Shown in pieces: positions 23,100-33,675 of a stretch of 64,000 nucleotides of DNA. Source of the DNA: Epiperipatus broadwayi (Eukaryota > Onychophora > Udeonychophora > Euonychophora > Peripatidae); NCBI GenBank assembly GCA_028023455.1, contig JAQFVV010000012.1, positions 5,866,499 to 5,930,498 of the forward strand, given 5' to 3'. How positions within the stretch are numbered: the first letter of the stretch is position 1; the number at the start of each line of letters is the position of its first letter. The translations under genes and the position numbers were made by a program. The notes below the pieces were generated by a model. That model was not told where the DNA came from, did not search any database, and saw only the letters and a list, made by a program, of their open reading frames with translations.

Positions 23100-23955
23100 A
23101 GTTTCAAAGAAATCAAAATAGATTCAAAATATTAACATTATGCTAAGAACCATAGAGTCATAAATAATTAGCATAACATTTGTTTTGCTCTCTTCAACTG
23201 GAAATTGATAACAGGAACTTTTAATTTATTAATTTTTTTACTTGATTAAATTGTTCAAAGTGTTGTATCAATAAACATAGAATTAATGTTCACATATGTG
23301 TCTGTGTCACAATTTTAATCATTATAAATTATTAAACTGTTGTTTTTTTTTAATTTTTAAAAGAGAAGAAAAAAGTTGATAGATAAAGTAATTATCAAGC
23401 TAAATAGAAAGAGATTTTGAATGATATTAATGATGATTAAATAGGTCTAAATATAAAAAAAGAATATTTACAAAACATTATTAAAAGATCTTTTTATTCA
23501 TCCCATTATAATTTTTAGTTATTATTATCTATCATCTATTAAATTAAATACATGTTTGTTATAATGTTGTCATAAGTTGATAATTTATTGTCATTATTTT
23601 GGGTTAATTAAAAACTTTTAGAATAATATTATTGTAAAATGACAATTTACATAAAAGATTGATCAATGATATATAAAAGAAAATGATTGTGAGCATACAT
23701 TTAATAGAATAGCATGTTCTTTATATGATTTCTTTCTATTCATTTATTTAGTACTACAATCAAATTTTTCTGCATAAAGACAAAGTAAACTAAGTAATAA
23801 AATATTAAAACCAACCAATAATACTCAATTATTACCGTTGGTAATTTACAATTAATTTTCTTGCTTTTTATTTCTTTAACATCATTTACTTTATTTTCTA
23901 AGTATCTCAAAGTATTTCATAAGCTTTAAAAATCTTTTATATCATTAAGATTAAT
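23100..23955. other. AT-rich sequence without recognised genes
   Basis: No coding or named repeat signal. Confidence 0.5.
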
Positions 23956-23960
23956 ATATA

Positions 23961-24680
23961 TACAAGGGGGGACACATAAATAACCGGAATCATTCTCTGG
24001 TATGTGCACCTGTTATAGTATATATTCTTGCTGTTATATACTTCTTGCAGGAACTCTTCTGCATCAATCTTCCAAATGACAGCACTGTGTGAAATCATGG
24101 GTTCATGTAGCACATCTTTTTCTAAAGTGCATTTCGCGAATTTGTCAATATTTTTATAATAACTAAAATGTTGAATTAATGCTGATTTTTTTTTTTATGC
24201 AAATGGCATTTTCTCTCAAGTTTTTAGTTCATAACAATCAGACATTTTATCTGAAAGTTCTATAACAGTTACATGATGCAGCAAAATGTAAACATCCCAT
24301 TTTGTGCAAAGAAGAGAGTGCTAACTTCATACCAACAGTGTCATTTGTCAAAACCTTGAGTGAAACAGTTTTTAATTAAATTCAGCATGATTCAGCTAAT
24401 CTATCAACCATATTGGCTTGATCTCACTTTGTGCAATTTTTTTAAAACTCCCAAATGAAAAATTGTCTCAATTTTTTTACAGGCTTAAAATGGGGGGAGG
24501 GGTAAGCATATCACTTTTCAAGTATAACTGGACTACTTCGAAATGGAACAAACCATTTTAAACCATGCATTTCATTGAATAGACTACATTTTAAAGTGAT
24601 TCAATTTGCAATATCGAAAAATAAATATACAATTTTTTATTACAAATTTCTGATTATTTTTGGGTTTCTCTGGGAGTATA
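23961..24680 (+). mobile_element. Deleted mariner-type element
   Basis: The left end TACAAGGGGGGACACATAAA followed by TAACCGGAATCATTCTCTG is homologous to the start of the element at 36,862 (GAGGGACCCAAAATAACTGG). A degenerate inverted match, CTGATTATTTTTGGG then TTTCTCTGGGAGTATA, ends at 24,680. TA dinucleotides flank both ends. The pair also share an about 200-bp 5' region (CTGCATCAATCTTC, TTGTCAATATTTTTATAAT). No readable transposase. Assignment relies on the 36.9-kb relative, which has a mariner-like helix-turn-helix. Confidence 0.5.
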
Positions 24681-24699
24681 AAAAAAGAATTGTTGAGGG

Positions 24700-25915
24700 A
24701 GAAAATAAGTACAAATTGGATTAAAAAAACATTTGTGTGCAATTTTCATATTTTAAATGCAATTGTTATAATTGTAAAGCTAACTAAAAATAAGAATAGA
24801 GTTCAGATTTTAATATGATTTGATCTGCAAGCATCAAACTTCCTGTTCTCATAGCTTTAGAAGGGTGAGAAGAATTAAGCCTGTCCATTAAAGTTTAAGG
24901 AATTGTTATCTTAATATAAGCCGATCACTGATTGTATATATGTTTGAGATATTATGATCTGTCTCAATGGATGAGTAATGATTCTGCATGAAATATGTAT
25001 ATTGGAGCTCATCTATCTTTTTCACATATATGTGGTCAGGTGTGTCAGTTGTTTGAGATGAAGTGGAGAACAAATATAAACTGAAAAGTCTTAAGCTCAA
25101 ATTCTTCAATTTACTATATGTATATATAATATGTGTACTTTCTAAATTATATAAAAAGAAGAGATGATGCAATTTATCATTGAGAGTGTGTAAAAATAAT
25201 TTGAATGTTTCTATTGGAATAAAACTGTTATTGTTATTTATAAATATTGTACCGCTGGAAAATATATATGTTAAAAATCACATATTCTATGTTACATATA
25301 TAATCATTTAAAAATAAATGATAAAATTGTTTTTTTAAAAAAGTGAGAATAATAAAATAAAATAAAATAAATTGATTTTAAAGAGTTTTTTTTTTTTTTT
25401 TTAAGAAATGCAAACTTGCAAAAATGAAAGTATTGCATCACCTTTTTCTTTTAAAAATAAAAGGTTTTAGTATTAAAGAGTGAGTAGGGTGGGGGGAATA
25501 ATTTTTAAGTTACAACTAGCTCTCCTTTTTTATAAATATTTTTAAAAAATGTATGGATGAAAAGAGAAAAAGAAAATAATGAATAAATGTAAAAATGAAA
25601 TCAGTCAAAATATAATTTGTAAAAAATAAAACTTTTAAAATTGCAATTCATTAAAGATTGCTTGGCTGATAAAAGAAAAGATAACTCCAACTTGAACTAA
25701 TTTTTAAAAAAAAATTCACACTATCTTATCAAAAAAAGTAGATTAATCTCAAAATGAGATTAGATAACCAAAGAATGCGAAACTTAATCCTAACAAGATA
25801 GTAGATGAATCTGGAAGGAGAATTAAGATAAGAAATAAAAATAATAATTAAACTTGATTTGGACACAATAAAGAGAAAACAATGAGAGGAAAAAATATAA
25901 AAGACAAGATACAAG
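24700..25915. other. AT-rich sequence without recognised genes
   Basis: Simple A/T runs including a T19 run near 25,387, GGTGGGGGG at about 25,490, and (AAAAT)n near 25,350. No coding signal. Confidence 0.5.
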
Positions 25916-26002
25916 AAATAATAAACAATGAGGATTGCCTATTCCTCAACAAGCTTTGGGATAAATGCTTAGCCAGAGCCAGCACTTAAAATATCTCTGT
26001 TG

Positions 26003-26075
26003 GGAACCCTCCCAAACCCCTGACCATGGTTTCATGCTTTGGCACTCCTTGGAGAAATACCATGGTAGGTTCAGA
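26003..26075 (-). ncRNA. Hammerhead ribozyme motif, degenerate (composite A, first monomer)
   Basis: Minus strand: GAAACCATGGTC gives G12-A13-A14, a self-complementary stem III ACCATGGT and C17. Stem II is GTGC/GCAT around loop CAAA. The CUGANGA box reads CCAAGGA, so U4 and G5 are changed. An outer stem I pairs GAACCT with GGGTTC. Two core changes make activity unlikely. Confidence 0.5.
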
Positions 26076-26699
26076 CTTCTAAAAATACCAACCCAAAGCC
26101 AAGCACTTATCTAAAAGTTATCTATTGAGTGGAAAATCTAAAATTTTCAGGCATCTACATGTTTTCAAATCCAGCTATCCAACTCAAATAGCTATATGGG
26201 GCTGATAGATCTTCAGCCATACCATATATTAGTAGTCTTAGCAATATAACATTGCACAAGACTTATGGCAGAGACTATAAATAGTCAAAATAAGTCATTA
26301 GATCACATGACCCTCTTCTCTTAAGCTTGTAAGTTATAAACAATGAGGATTGCCAATTCCTCAACAAGCTTTGTGATAAATGCTTAGCCAGATAAAGCAT
26401 TTAAAATATCTCCATCAGGAACTCCCCCCAAACCTCTGACCATGGTTAAGAGAATAGGCTCATGTGATCTAATGACTCATTTTGACTATTTATAGTTTCT
26501 GCCTTAAGTCTAATGCAATGTTATATTGCTAAACTACTAATATATGGTATCTGAAGATATATCAGCCCCATTTAACTATTTTAGTTGGATAGCTGGGTTT
26601 AAAGACATGTAGATGTCTGAAAATTTCATATTTTCCACTCAATAGATATCTTTTAGATAAGTGCTTGGCTTTGGGTTGGTATTTTTAGATCTAATGTCT

Positions 26700-26780
26700 G
26701 AACCTACCCTGGTACCTCTCTGAGGTGTGCCAAAGCATGATACCATGGTCATGGGTTTGGGGGGGGTCCTGACAGATATG
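26700..26780 (+). ncRNA. Hammerhead ribozyme motif, degenerate (composite A, inverted copy)
   Basis: CTGAGGT at 26,720-26,726 (A9 changed to T), stem II GTGC-CAAA-GCAT, then GATACCATGGTC at 26,739-26,750 (A14 changed to T; stem III ACCATGGT intact; C17 at 26,750). It is the inverted counterpart of the motif at 26,022-26,052; together they imply an ancestral CTGAGGA...GAAACCATGGTC core. Confidence 0.55.
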
Positions 26781-26899
26781 TTAAGTTCTGACTCTGGCTA
26801 AGCATTTATCCCAAAGCTTGTTGAGGAATTGGCAATCCTCATTGTTTATAACTTACAAGCTTAAGAGATAGGGTCATGTGATCTATGACTCCTATTTTG

Positions 26900-28370
26900 A
26901 CAAGAAATAATAATTTCGAGTCAGATTGTCATTTAGATGCAGTCAAAGTAATATTCAACACTGCTATATTACTATTAAATTTAAGATTGCCAAAAAACTA
27001 TCCACATTTCCAGTATACATGTTCATTGACCTATCTTCAACAAAGGATGACCTAGGCTAGTCATCAGTCCCAAGTTGTCAGTACCATCAGATATTCTCCA
27101 CCTGGAACTAATGCTTGCTTCATGATCTGTAAACTGGTGATAATATCTCTCTACATCATTATAATCTTGAAGAATTGATAAGAAGCCAGAAATCATCAAT
27201 GGAAATCAAAGTCCAATCAGTTGATAGTTGACAAGTAAGGAAACAAGCAAAGAACTGAATCCATGAAAGTGTGGATGCTATTCAAAATCCTAGGTAAATA
27301 TAATTATTTTTCTCCCATTATAAATATCTACACATAAATGTGAATGAAAGAAACTTTAATGAACTCTCATAGTTACAGCCAATGGTATCTTTAATATTGC
27401 ATATGTAAATTTTTATTATACTGTATTACAATTGTGTGTGCATAAAAATAAATCTTTGTTTGCTTAATTATTGTTTGGTCTATTCTCTTTCTTAGAACTG
27501 TGTCATTAGTAATTTAATTTATGAATAACTTATGTGTTGTGCAAGTGTGTCAAAAATTCACCCTCACCTTTGATAAAAGAAAACTAATTATATATCAAGT
27601 GCTAGATTATGTATCTGTCATGTGGAGCATTCTGACTATATAACTTATAGTTAGCTGGTGCCTGAGGTTGATTCTCAAAACAAATAAAGTGCTTCAGATG
27701 GCAGGGGTTTGAATCTAGTAATCGAGAAGTGATATAGCCTGGAAATGGGATCATAGGTTATATTTTGTATAGTCTCAATATGGTTGTAGGTACCATTGAT
27801 GTTTCATATATCTGTGGTATTATACTTCTCTGCTTGAAGGGCCAGTCTGTTACCAGAGTGGAAGTGCAGCCTGAATCAAAATCGAGATTTAAAGAAAATA
27901 ATCAGTGATTTTCTCCAATCCAGTTCAATATATATATATGCTTTATTTATTTTTCATTTACACATTTTTTCAAATTAATGGATTAGTGCAACATTGCTAA
28001 TGAGTTTCAGAATCCCAAAGTTATGATTCACTACTAACAGGACTTCTACAAAACCATATAAGTTCAAACCTAGGTGTCTATTGGCACTATTCAGGGTTTT
28101 TAATAATATAACCAGCCAGAACTAATAAATATTTTAACCATCTTAGGTATCATAAGTTATATTCATATGATGAGCAGGAAATATTATTGTTGTGTATTGT
28201 CAGTAATAGACTTTAAACTGATAATGTCTCTCCATATATGCTCATCGTAATTTACAATTGGGCCAGTAAGCCATTTTCTTGGAATCAGTGATATTTTTGC
28301 CCAATGATTGTCTAGTCATAGTGTCTTAATAGGAATTGTATCATATTATCAACATTTCATTTTAATCAGA
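26900..28370. other. AT-rich sequence, no gene recognised
   Basis: Possible tRNA-like B-box GGGGTTTGAATCTAG near 27,704-27,718, without a convincing A-box. Nothing else supportable. Confidence 0.4.
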
Positions 28371-28371
28371 A

Positions 28372-29140
28372 GAGAATTACACCCTATACACATGCACTGG
28401 AATGTAGTTTTAATACATCAATGATATTTTTGGAATATAAAGGATATTCTTAAACTAAAGCATAAAGTAGAGACTGAAAATGTAACAGCAGCCATCTTAT
28501 CTTTTGTTCCTAAATTCTCTTATATAGGCCAATCTAAAGCATCTGGGAATGAGAATGTGAAAGTTTTTTTAATCACTTTATATTCAAACATTATACTATC
28601 TTTTAATAATCTTGAAATCTTCCAATTTACTGCCTGTTAATATTATGAAATATTAAAATCTATATAACACTGTTTAATTTACTAGTGCAGCATTCATATA
28701 TAATTTTAATCAACTTACACTCCATACACATGTGCTGTAATGTTGTTTAATGCCTCAATGATGATTTGTTAAGTACAATGAATACTCTCAAAGTCTGTAT
28801 GCTGTGCTTTTATTTGAGAGTATTCTTTGTATTCAACAAAACATTATTGAGGTATTAAAACAACATTATAGCACTTGTATAAAGGGGACCCTTTTGATTA
28901 AAATTACATACAAATATTGCATTAATAAACTAAATAGAATCTTCAATAGTTTTTCTTCTTCTTTCCTTCTTTATTTTTGCTTTTCTAATATATAACATAT
29001 AATAACCACATTCCACTCTTTTTACACTTTAAAGCAAAATTAATGATTAATATTAATCAATAATTTTGTTTTAAAGTGTAAAAAGAGTGGAATGTGGTTA
29101 TTATATGTTATAAACTAAATAGACTGAATATAGAAATTTA
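28372..29140. mobile_element. Composite C: monomer + truncated direct copy + inverted copy, no ribozyme seen
   Basis: ACCCTATACACATGCACTGG at 28,381 and ACTCCATACACATGTGCTGT at 28,719 begin the two direct copies (period 338). The second is cut near ACTCTCAAA at about 28,796, and an inverted copy follows from TTTGAGAGTATTC at 28,814, through AACAACATTATAGCACTTGT, to beyond 28,938. The inverted copy is interrupted at 28,939-29,109 and seems to resume at 29,124. Same architecture as the hammerhead composites, but I could not find a CUGANGA...GAAA core in the monomer. Confidence 0.65.
28939..29109. mobile_element. 171-bp hairpin insertion with 14-bp direct flanking repeat
   Basis: The exact repeat ATAAACTAAATAGA lies at 28,925-28,938 and 29,110-29,123. 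Between them a T-rich leader is followed by a near-perfect hairpin: AACATATAATAACCACATTC through ACACTTTAAA on the left and TTTAAAGTGT through GAATGTGGTTATTATATGTT on the right. The 14-bp duplication indicates insertion, more like retroposition than a cut-and-paste MITE. Confidence 0.7.
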
Positions 29141-29578
29141 ATATGTAATTTTGCCAATGTTTTTTCAATTTTTTCTCTCTTCCTTTAAAATCATCGTTAA
29201 TTCCATAAATGTAGTCATTTCAAGGGCTATTTATTTTTAAAAGTCTTCTATATATTTAGTATTATTCTTTTTTTTTTTTAGTAAAAATATCTATTTATTT
29301 TTCAATTGCATAAATAATTTTTCCTATTATCAAGATTTGTTTTATACTTTTATATTTTTATTCTTTTCAGTAGCTTTCCTTGCCAATTCACAATTATATA
29401 TATATTTTAATCATTATTAACACTTTTTTGTACCATTATACAAAACTCTAGATATTACATTTTTTATGCAACTTTTTAAGATATGTCATATTCTTTTTTT
29501 ACACTGTCTTATCCAAAAGTATTACTAGTAAATTGCTGATTTTTTTGTATCAGTTATCTTTTTTGCCATTTTTAATAG

Positions 29579-30247
29579 TAGTAATAATAAAAAGTCAGAT
29601 GTCACATGACTTATATATAGCTTGCATTTACCAATATGTAAACTTAAGAGCATGCTATAACTCTAAACAAGCTTTTATTTTATTTTTATTATGATAAATG
29701 CTACTACAAGAGAAGGCATTCAAATCATCTTTATCTTAGATTGTCCCCATCCCCAGACCGGTTTCGACCTATTGGTCTCTTCAGTGAGGAGTTGGGACAC
29801 TAGATTCAAAAAACCAACTCAAGCTAAGCATTTATCTAAAATATATTCTCAAGAAGAAGATCTAAACCTTTAGACATCCGCATGTCTTTAAAGTCAGCTC
29901 TTCAACTGAAAAAATTATATGGGCCTGAACTTAATTCAGATACTCCATATATTAATAGGCTTAGCCATTTAATTTAGCCAAAGTCCCAACAGCAAAATAA
30001 TAATAGTAATAATAAAAAGTCAGATGTCACATGACTTATATATAGCTTGCATTTACCAATATGTAAACTTAAGAGCATGCTATAACTCTAAACAAGCTTT
30101 TATTTTTATTATGATAACTGCTACTACAAGAGAAGGCATGGGCAATCTAAGACAAAGATGATTGGAATGCCTTCTCTTGTAGTAGCATTTATCATAATAA
30201 AAATAAAATAAAAACTTGTTTAGAGTTGTAGCATGCTCTTAAGTTTA
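29579..30247. mobile_element. Hammerhead composite B with perfect 12-bp TSD
   Basis: CATTTTTAATAG occurs exactly at 29,567-29,578 and 30,248-30,259, in an RTE relic that resumes on both sides. The insert begins TAGTAATAATAAAAAGTCAG. Its first monomer runs to about 30,003, then the same start recurs (AAAGTCAGAT at 29,591 and 30,016; period 425). The second copy stops at GAAGGCAT near 30,140, and an inverted copy (GCAATCTAAGACAAAGATGA on) runs to 30,247. A full hammerhead motif lies at 29,742-29,799 on the minus strand. No ORF of note. The unit is therefore a mobile, non-coding retroposon. Confidence 0.9.
29742..29799 (-). ncRNA. Type-I hammerhead ribozyme motif, all core bases conserved
   Basis: Read on the minus strand from 29,799 to 29,742. 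C3-A9 is CTGAAGA (29,784-29,778). Stem II is GACC, loop AATA, GGTC (10.1-11.1 is a G-C pair). GAAA follows (29,65-62 of the same hundred), then ACCGGT as a loop-poor stem III and C17 at 29,756. Stem I has a six-pair inner helix TGGGGA with TCCTCA, an internal loop, and a six-pair outer helix GGGACA with TGTCCC. Minimal stem III with a bulged stem I is known in newt satellite and schistosome SINE-like hammerheads, some of which act as dimers. Self-cleavage is inferred, not shown. Confidence 0.8.
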
Positions 30248-31059
30248 CATTTTTAATAGTGTTTCAGTTATATTTTTATTGATTTCAGTCAAATATAAAC
30301 TATTTTCAAAGTATGTTAATATTTTAAAATGACTTGAAAGTTTGAATTTAAAATTACTAAAATAGTTTTGAAGGTTAGGAATATCAAGTGTTAATACTGC
30401 TTTTATTAAGTTTTCATCTCTAATTTTGTATTAAGATTTATCTTACTTTTTTTTTTTTCATTGATGATCACTTTCTGTGTTGAGTCTATTAAGAACATTA
30501 GAATGTTGAAATACATATTTTCTCTAAGTCAAAATATAGTGTATTTCTGCTGTTCTTTCTATTGGATCCTTCTATGTCAGTTTCTGTTTAGAATTTTTTT
30601 TTAATATATTTAATTTTTTTTCTGTAAATTCCATTACCTATATCCTCCTTTCATTTCTATGTCCATAACTAAATTCATCATGGAAATTTTATCTCAGTTG
30701 TTTTTCAATTCTAGAATTGATATCTGCCCTGACAGTTTTGCTCAAAAGTATTTTGTACATCTATATAAAAATCTACATTTTCATTACAATGAAAACTTGT
30801 CATGGCATAAACCTGCACTTTGTATCTTTCATTATGATAAACAACTAAGCATTCTATTCTGTTTAATGTATTCTTAATCTCCTTATTATTTGTTCATTTT
30901 TAATTATAATCAATGCTACTCTATTTATGTTTTCAATATTTGTTATTGTTTTGTGATTACAAATTAATAATTCTATGACTTTTCCAACTATAATTTAATA
31001 ATCAATACTTATATACATTTTTTTTTATCAAAAAATGAAGAGTAAGACTAAGATAGTCT

Positions 31060-31152
31060 AAAATACGTTAAAATGTAAATAGTCAAAATATGAGACATAG
31101 ATCACATGACCAATGAGAATTGCCAATTCCTCAACAAGCTTTGTGATATTTG
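31060..31152. repeat. Fragment of composite A family
   Basis: Contains AGTCAAAATATGAGAC, TAGATCACATGACC and AATTGCCAATTCCTCAACAA GCTTTGTGATA, matching the monomer junction region of the 25.9-26.9 kb composite. No ribozyme core present. Confidence 0.7.
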
Positions 31153-31159
31153 TTTAATG

Positions 31160-32500
31160 TTTATGTATTTATTATTGGAATTTACTCCCTTTTATACTTT
31201 AGTGATATAATTTTACAACCATTAAAACATCAATTTATAACTTAAGAAACTAAAAAGTGATTAATAATTAAGATTAAAAATTATATGATTAATCTTGAGA
31301 CTTCGTTTATTGAAGTTTTTGGATTTAAGAAAAGTAGTTATTTATTTAGAAGTGATTTGTATTACAAATAATAATTTAAATCACGTGTTATTCTAATTAT
31401 ATTGCTGATTTGACAGATTTTAAATAATAAATAATTTTTAAAAAAAATTATGTTATTAGCAAAACAAAAATATTGTAAATTAAAATTCAAATCAATATTT
31501 GCATTTGAATGATTTTATCTTTTTTTTTTTTTTTGAAAAGAAGAGAAATTAGATATAATTATATGTTGAACTATTTCCATCATCTAATATTGATTATTAT
31601 ATATTTTTAGAAAAATTCAAACTTTATTTTGACTTTTCAAATATATTCAATTGCTATTAATAATACACAAATAGATGTTTTAATACTATTTATAACATTT
31701 AAAATAGTACCATATATTCTCCCTTTTTTTTTAACCAATCCCATTAGCTGATTCATAATTGTCTTTTAGAAATATCGTAATGTATTTTTGTCAAGAAATA
31801 AGAAATATTTTGCTGTTTTAACTTGTCTCATCTTCTTAAAGTAAGATACTTTGCAATAGTTTCAATTAAGATAAAGTATTATAATGAACATATTACCACT
31901 AAGCACATAATACACATGCATATATGTGTGCATGGTATGGACAACAGATATAAAAGTGTTAGTGATGTTTGACTGGTTCACCCTTGTCGTGAACTGGATA
32001 AGAAATTATTTTAAAAATTATCATACAGGGTGTAAAAGAAAAATTTAAAAATGTAATATGGAATAAGAATAGTGGCATAGTTCAATTGTTAATTTAATAC
32101 ATGTTTTGATTGACTTTAAAAAAAATTTTGCATGTTTGCTGATTCATCTTAAGAATTTTAATGGCTTCTCTTATTTACTTTTAATGATGAGTGATCTTGG
32201 CATTTCCAAAATCTATACTGTGGGCAATATCTATAACATAGAAGAGAATGAATTTTATAATTTTCCTGTGCCTCAAGAAGTATCAAGTTTTTAGATATGA
32301 AGAAAATATTACTAATTTATTGATTAATAATATATGTAGTTTTTACATTATAGCATTTCAGAAAAATGTCTATGATGTCTATAGTTCTTTTTATGAAGAA
32401 GTATAAGCTTTAATGACTATTATTTTCTCTTCCTTTGTTTCTTTATTGTTATTGCTATGGACCTAGGCTGAAGTTTTGTTTATGATTTTTTATTTTATTT
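31160..32500. other. AT-rich sequence without recognised genes
   Basis: A/T runs only; a 62-residue frame at 32,106-32,294 has no recognised similarity and is likely chance. Confidence 0.5.
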
Positions 32501-32502
32501 TT

Positions 32503-32779
32503 ATAAACTCTAATATTTGTGTTAATATGAAAATACACACGTATAACTTAAATATATATACTCACCATAAATCAAACACAAACTTTTTATCCATTTATTC
32601 GAGCGCTTTCAAAGGTATAAGCCTTCATTTTCAAGAAGTAAAGTATGCAAATTAGGGCAGACTAAATATGCAAATAAGGGTGGAATAGATCCAGATCTGC
32701 CACTTCCTAGATATTGCATAAAATGTTTCTTTTTTATACGTGTGTATTTCCATATTAACACAAATATTAGAGTTTACAA
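32503..32779. mobile_element. MITE-like element with ~43-bp terminal inverted repeats
   Basis: The left arm TAAACTCTAATATTTGTGTT followed by AATATGAAAATACACACGTATA is mirrored by TATACGTGTGTATTTCCATATT and AACACAAATATTAGAGTTTA. The 190-bp interior holds ATTCGAGCGCTTTCAAAGG and AAGCCTTCATTTTCAAGAAG, which pair in part (GGTATAAGCC). Non-coding; superfamily unknown. Confidence 0.75.
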
Positions 32780-33360
32780 ATATTTTTCTAACACATAGTT
32801 GAACACTTTTTTATTTATGTAATTATTAACTATCAAAACATTACTTAACATTTCTTCTCTGGACAGGAATTATCTACAATGGTTAACTTCTAATTAATAT
32901 ATATTTATGAATCATTTGCCTATTCATAAGCATTATTTTATGATGAATTTTAATCAGAAATAATTTATAATGTAGCATTAAGTATGAGATATTAAAATAG
33001 TAAGTAGTTTTTAATCATTCTTAAAATCATATACCTATGCATGTGATTCTAACAATTTTAATAAAATCATAAATAAATTAGGAGTTTTCAAATTTAGTGT
33101 TTCCATGAATGTATACTTTTATACATATGCAAATAATAATCTCTCTAATATCATTGCAGCAATTATTCAAAAAAAAATATTGAAGAAGATATTAATAGAA
33201 AACGTGCTTAAAACTGAATTATGTGGATTTAATGTTTTTCCATCTCCAGTTATATTCTATCCAAAAATCACTAGATACTCATTTCCTGATGAATTTGGAA
33301 GGGGATGATACTTAAAAGAAAAATCTTAAGACTGGTTGGAATAAAAACTTTTTATGTACT
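32780..33360. other. AT-rich spacer before the RTE element
   Basis: No supportable gene. A 67-residue frame at 33,105-33,308 has no recognised similarity. Confidence 0.5.
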
Positions 33361-33378
33361 AATAAAACATCATCATCA

Positions 33379-33612
33379 TCAACCATTATCAATCCACTGT
33401 AGGATGAAGGTCTCTCCAAGTTCAATCCATCTTATCCAATCTTTAGCTTCTCTTCTCCACTTCACCCCTGCACAACTTCTTATTTCATCTATCCATCGCA
33501 CATGTGGTCTCTTTCTGGGTCTTTTACAATCTCTTGGAATCCAGTTTAAGATTTCAATTGTCCATCTATTATCATCTCTTCTAGCAATATGTCCAGCCCA
33601 ACTCCACTTCAA
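33379..33612 (-). pseudogene. RTE ORF C-terminal segment, copy 1
   Basis: 77 residues, KWSWAGHIARRDDNRWTIEI through DCKRPRKRPHVRWIDEI to LQWIDNG, continuing the RT frame after a stop and a small deletion (the TD of GVTDLIEKIKRL is lost). The same C-terminus is seen at 4,709-5,239 and 42,758-43,000. Confidence 0.85.
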
Positions 33613-33675
33613 TCTTTTAATTTTTTCAATCAGTACACCTGTTTGTTCTATTACCCATATATTGCATTTTCGATC

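Larger units (their letters stand above)
25921..26900. mobile_element. Hammerhead composite A: monomer + truncated direct copy + inverted copy
   Basis: The first monomer starts ATAAACAATGAGGATTGCC at 25,921; a second starts identically at 26,336 (period 415). The second copy stops at CATGGTT, about 26,447, i.e. at the predicted ribozyme cleavage side. From there an inverted copy runs (AGAGAATAGGCTCATGTGAT on) to about 26,890, ending ATGAGGATTGCC in complement (GGCAATCCTCATTGTTTAT at 26,831-26,849). Hammerhead motifs lie at 26,022-26,052 (minus) and 26,720-26,750 (plus). No protein is encoded. Confidence 0.85.
29130..30880 (-). mobile_element. Decayed RTE relic (minus), split by hammerhead composite B
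   Basis: Two blocks, about 29,130-29,578 and 30,260-30,880, align in order with the complement of the RTE copies. Shared landmarks include TAGCTTTCCTTGCCAATTCA, TTGATGATCACTTTCTGTGT, TTAAGAACATTA, GTCAAAATATAGT and GGCATAAACCTG. The blocks cover the EEP-RT linker and part of the endonuclease region. Frames are closed. The intervening 669 bp is a younger insertion. Confidence 0.75.

Noticed and set aside
25921-26900. CRISPR array or bacterial integron-like repeats
   Set aside because: The repeat units are about 415 bp with inverted copies, in animal repeat DNA; no short regularly spaced repeats exist.
28804-28995. 63-residue ORF as a gene
   Set aside because: It spans the inverted copy of composite C and the leader of the hairpin insertion.
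30659-30877. Small ORF as a gene
   Set aside because: It lies antisense within the decayed RTE endonuclease relic (GGCATAAACCTG landmark).
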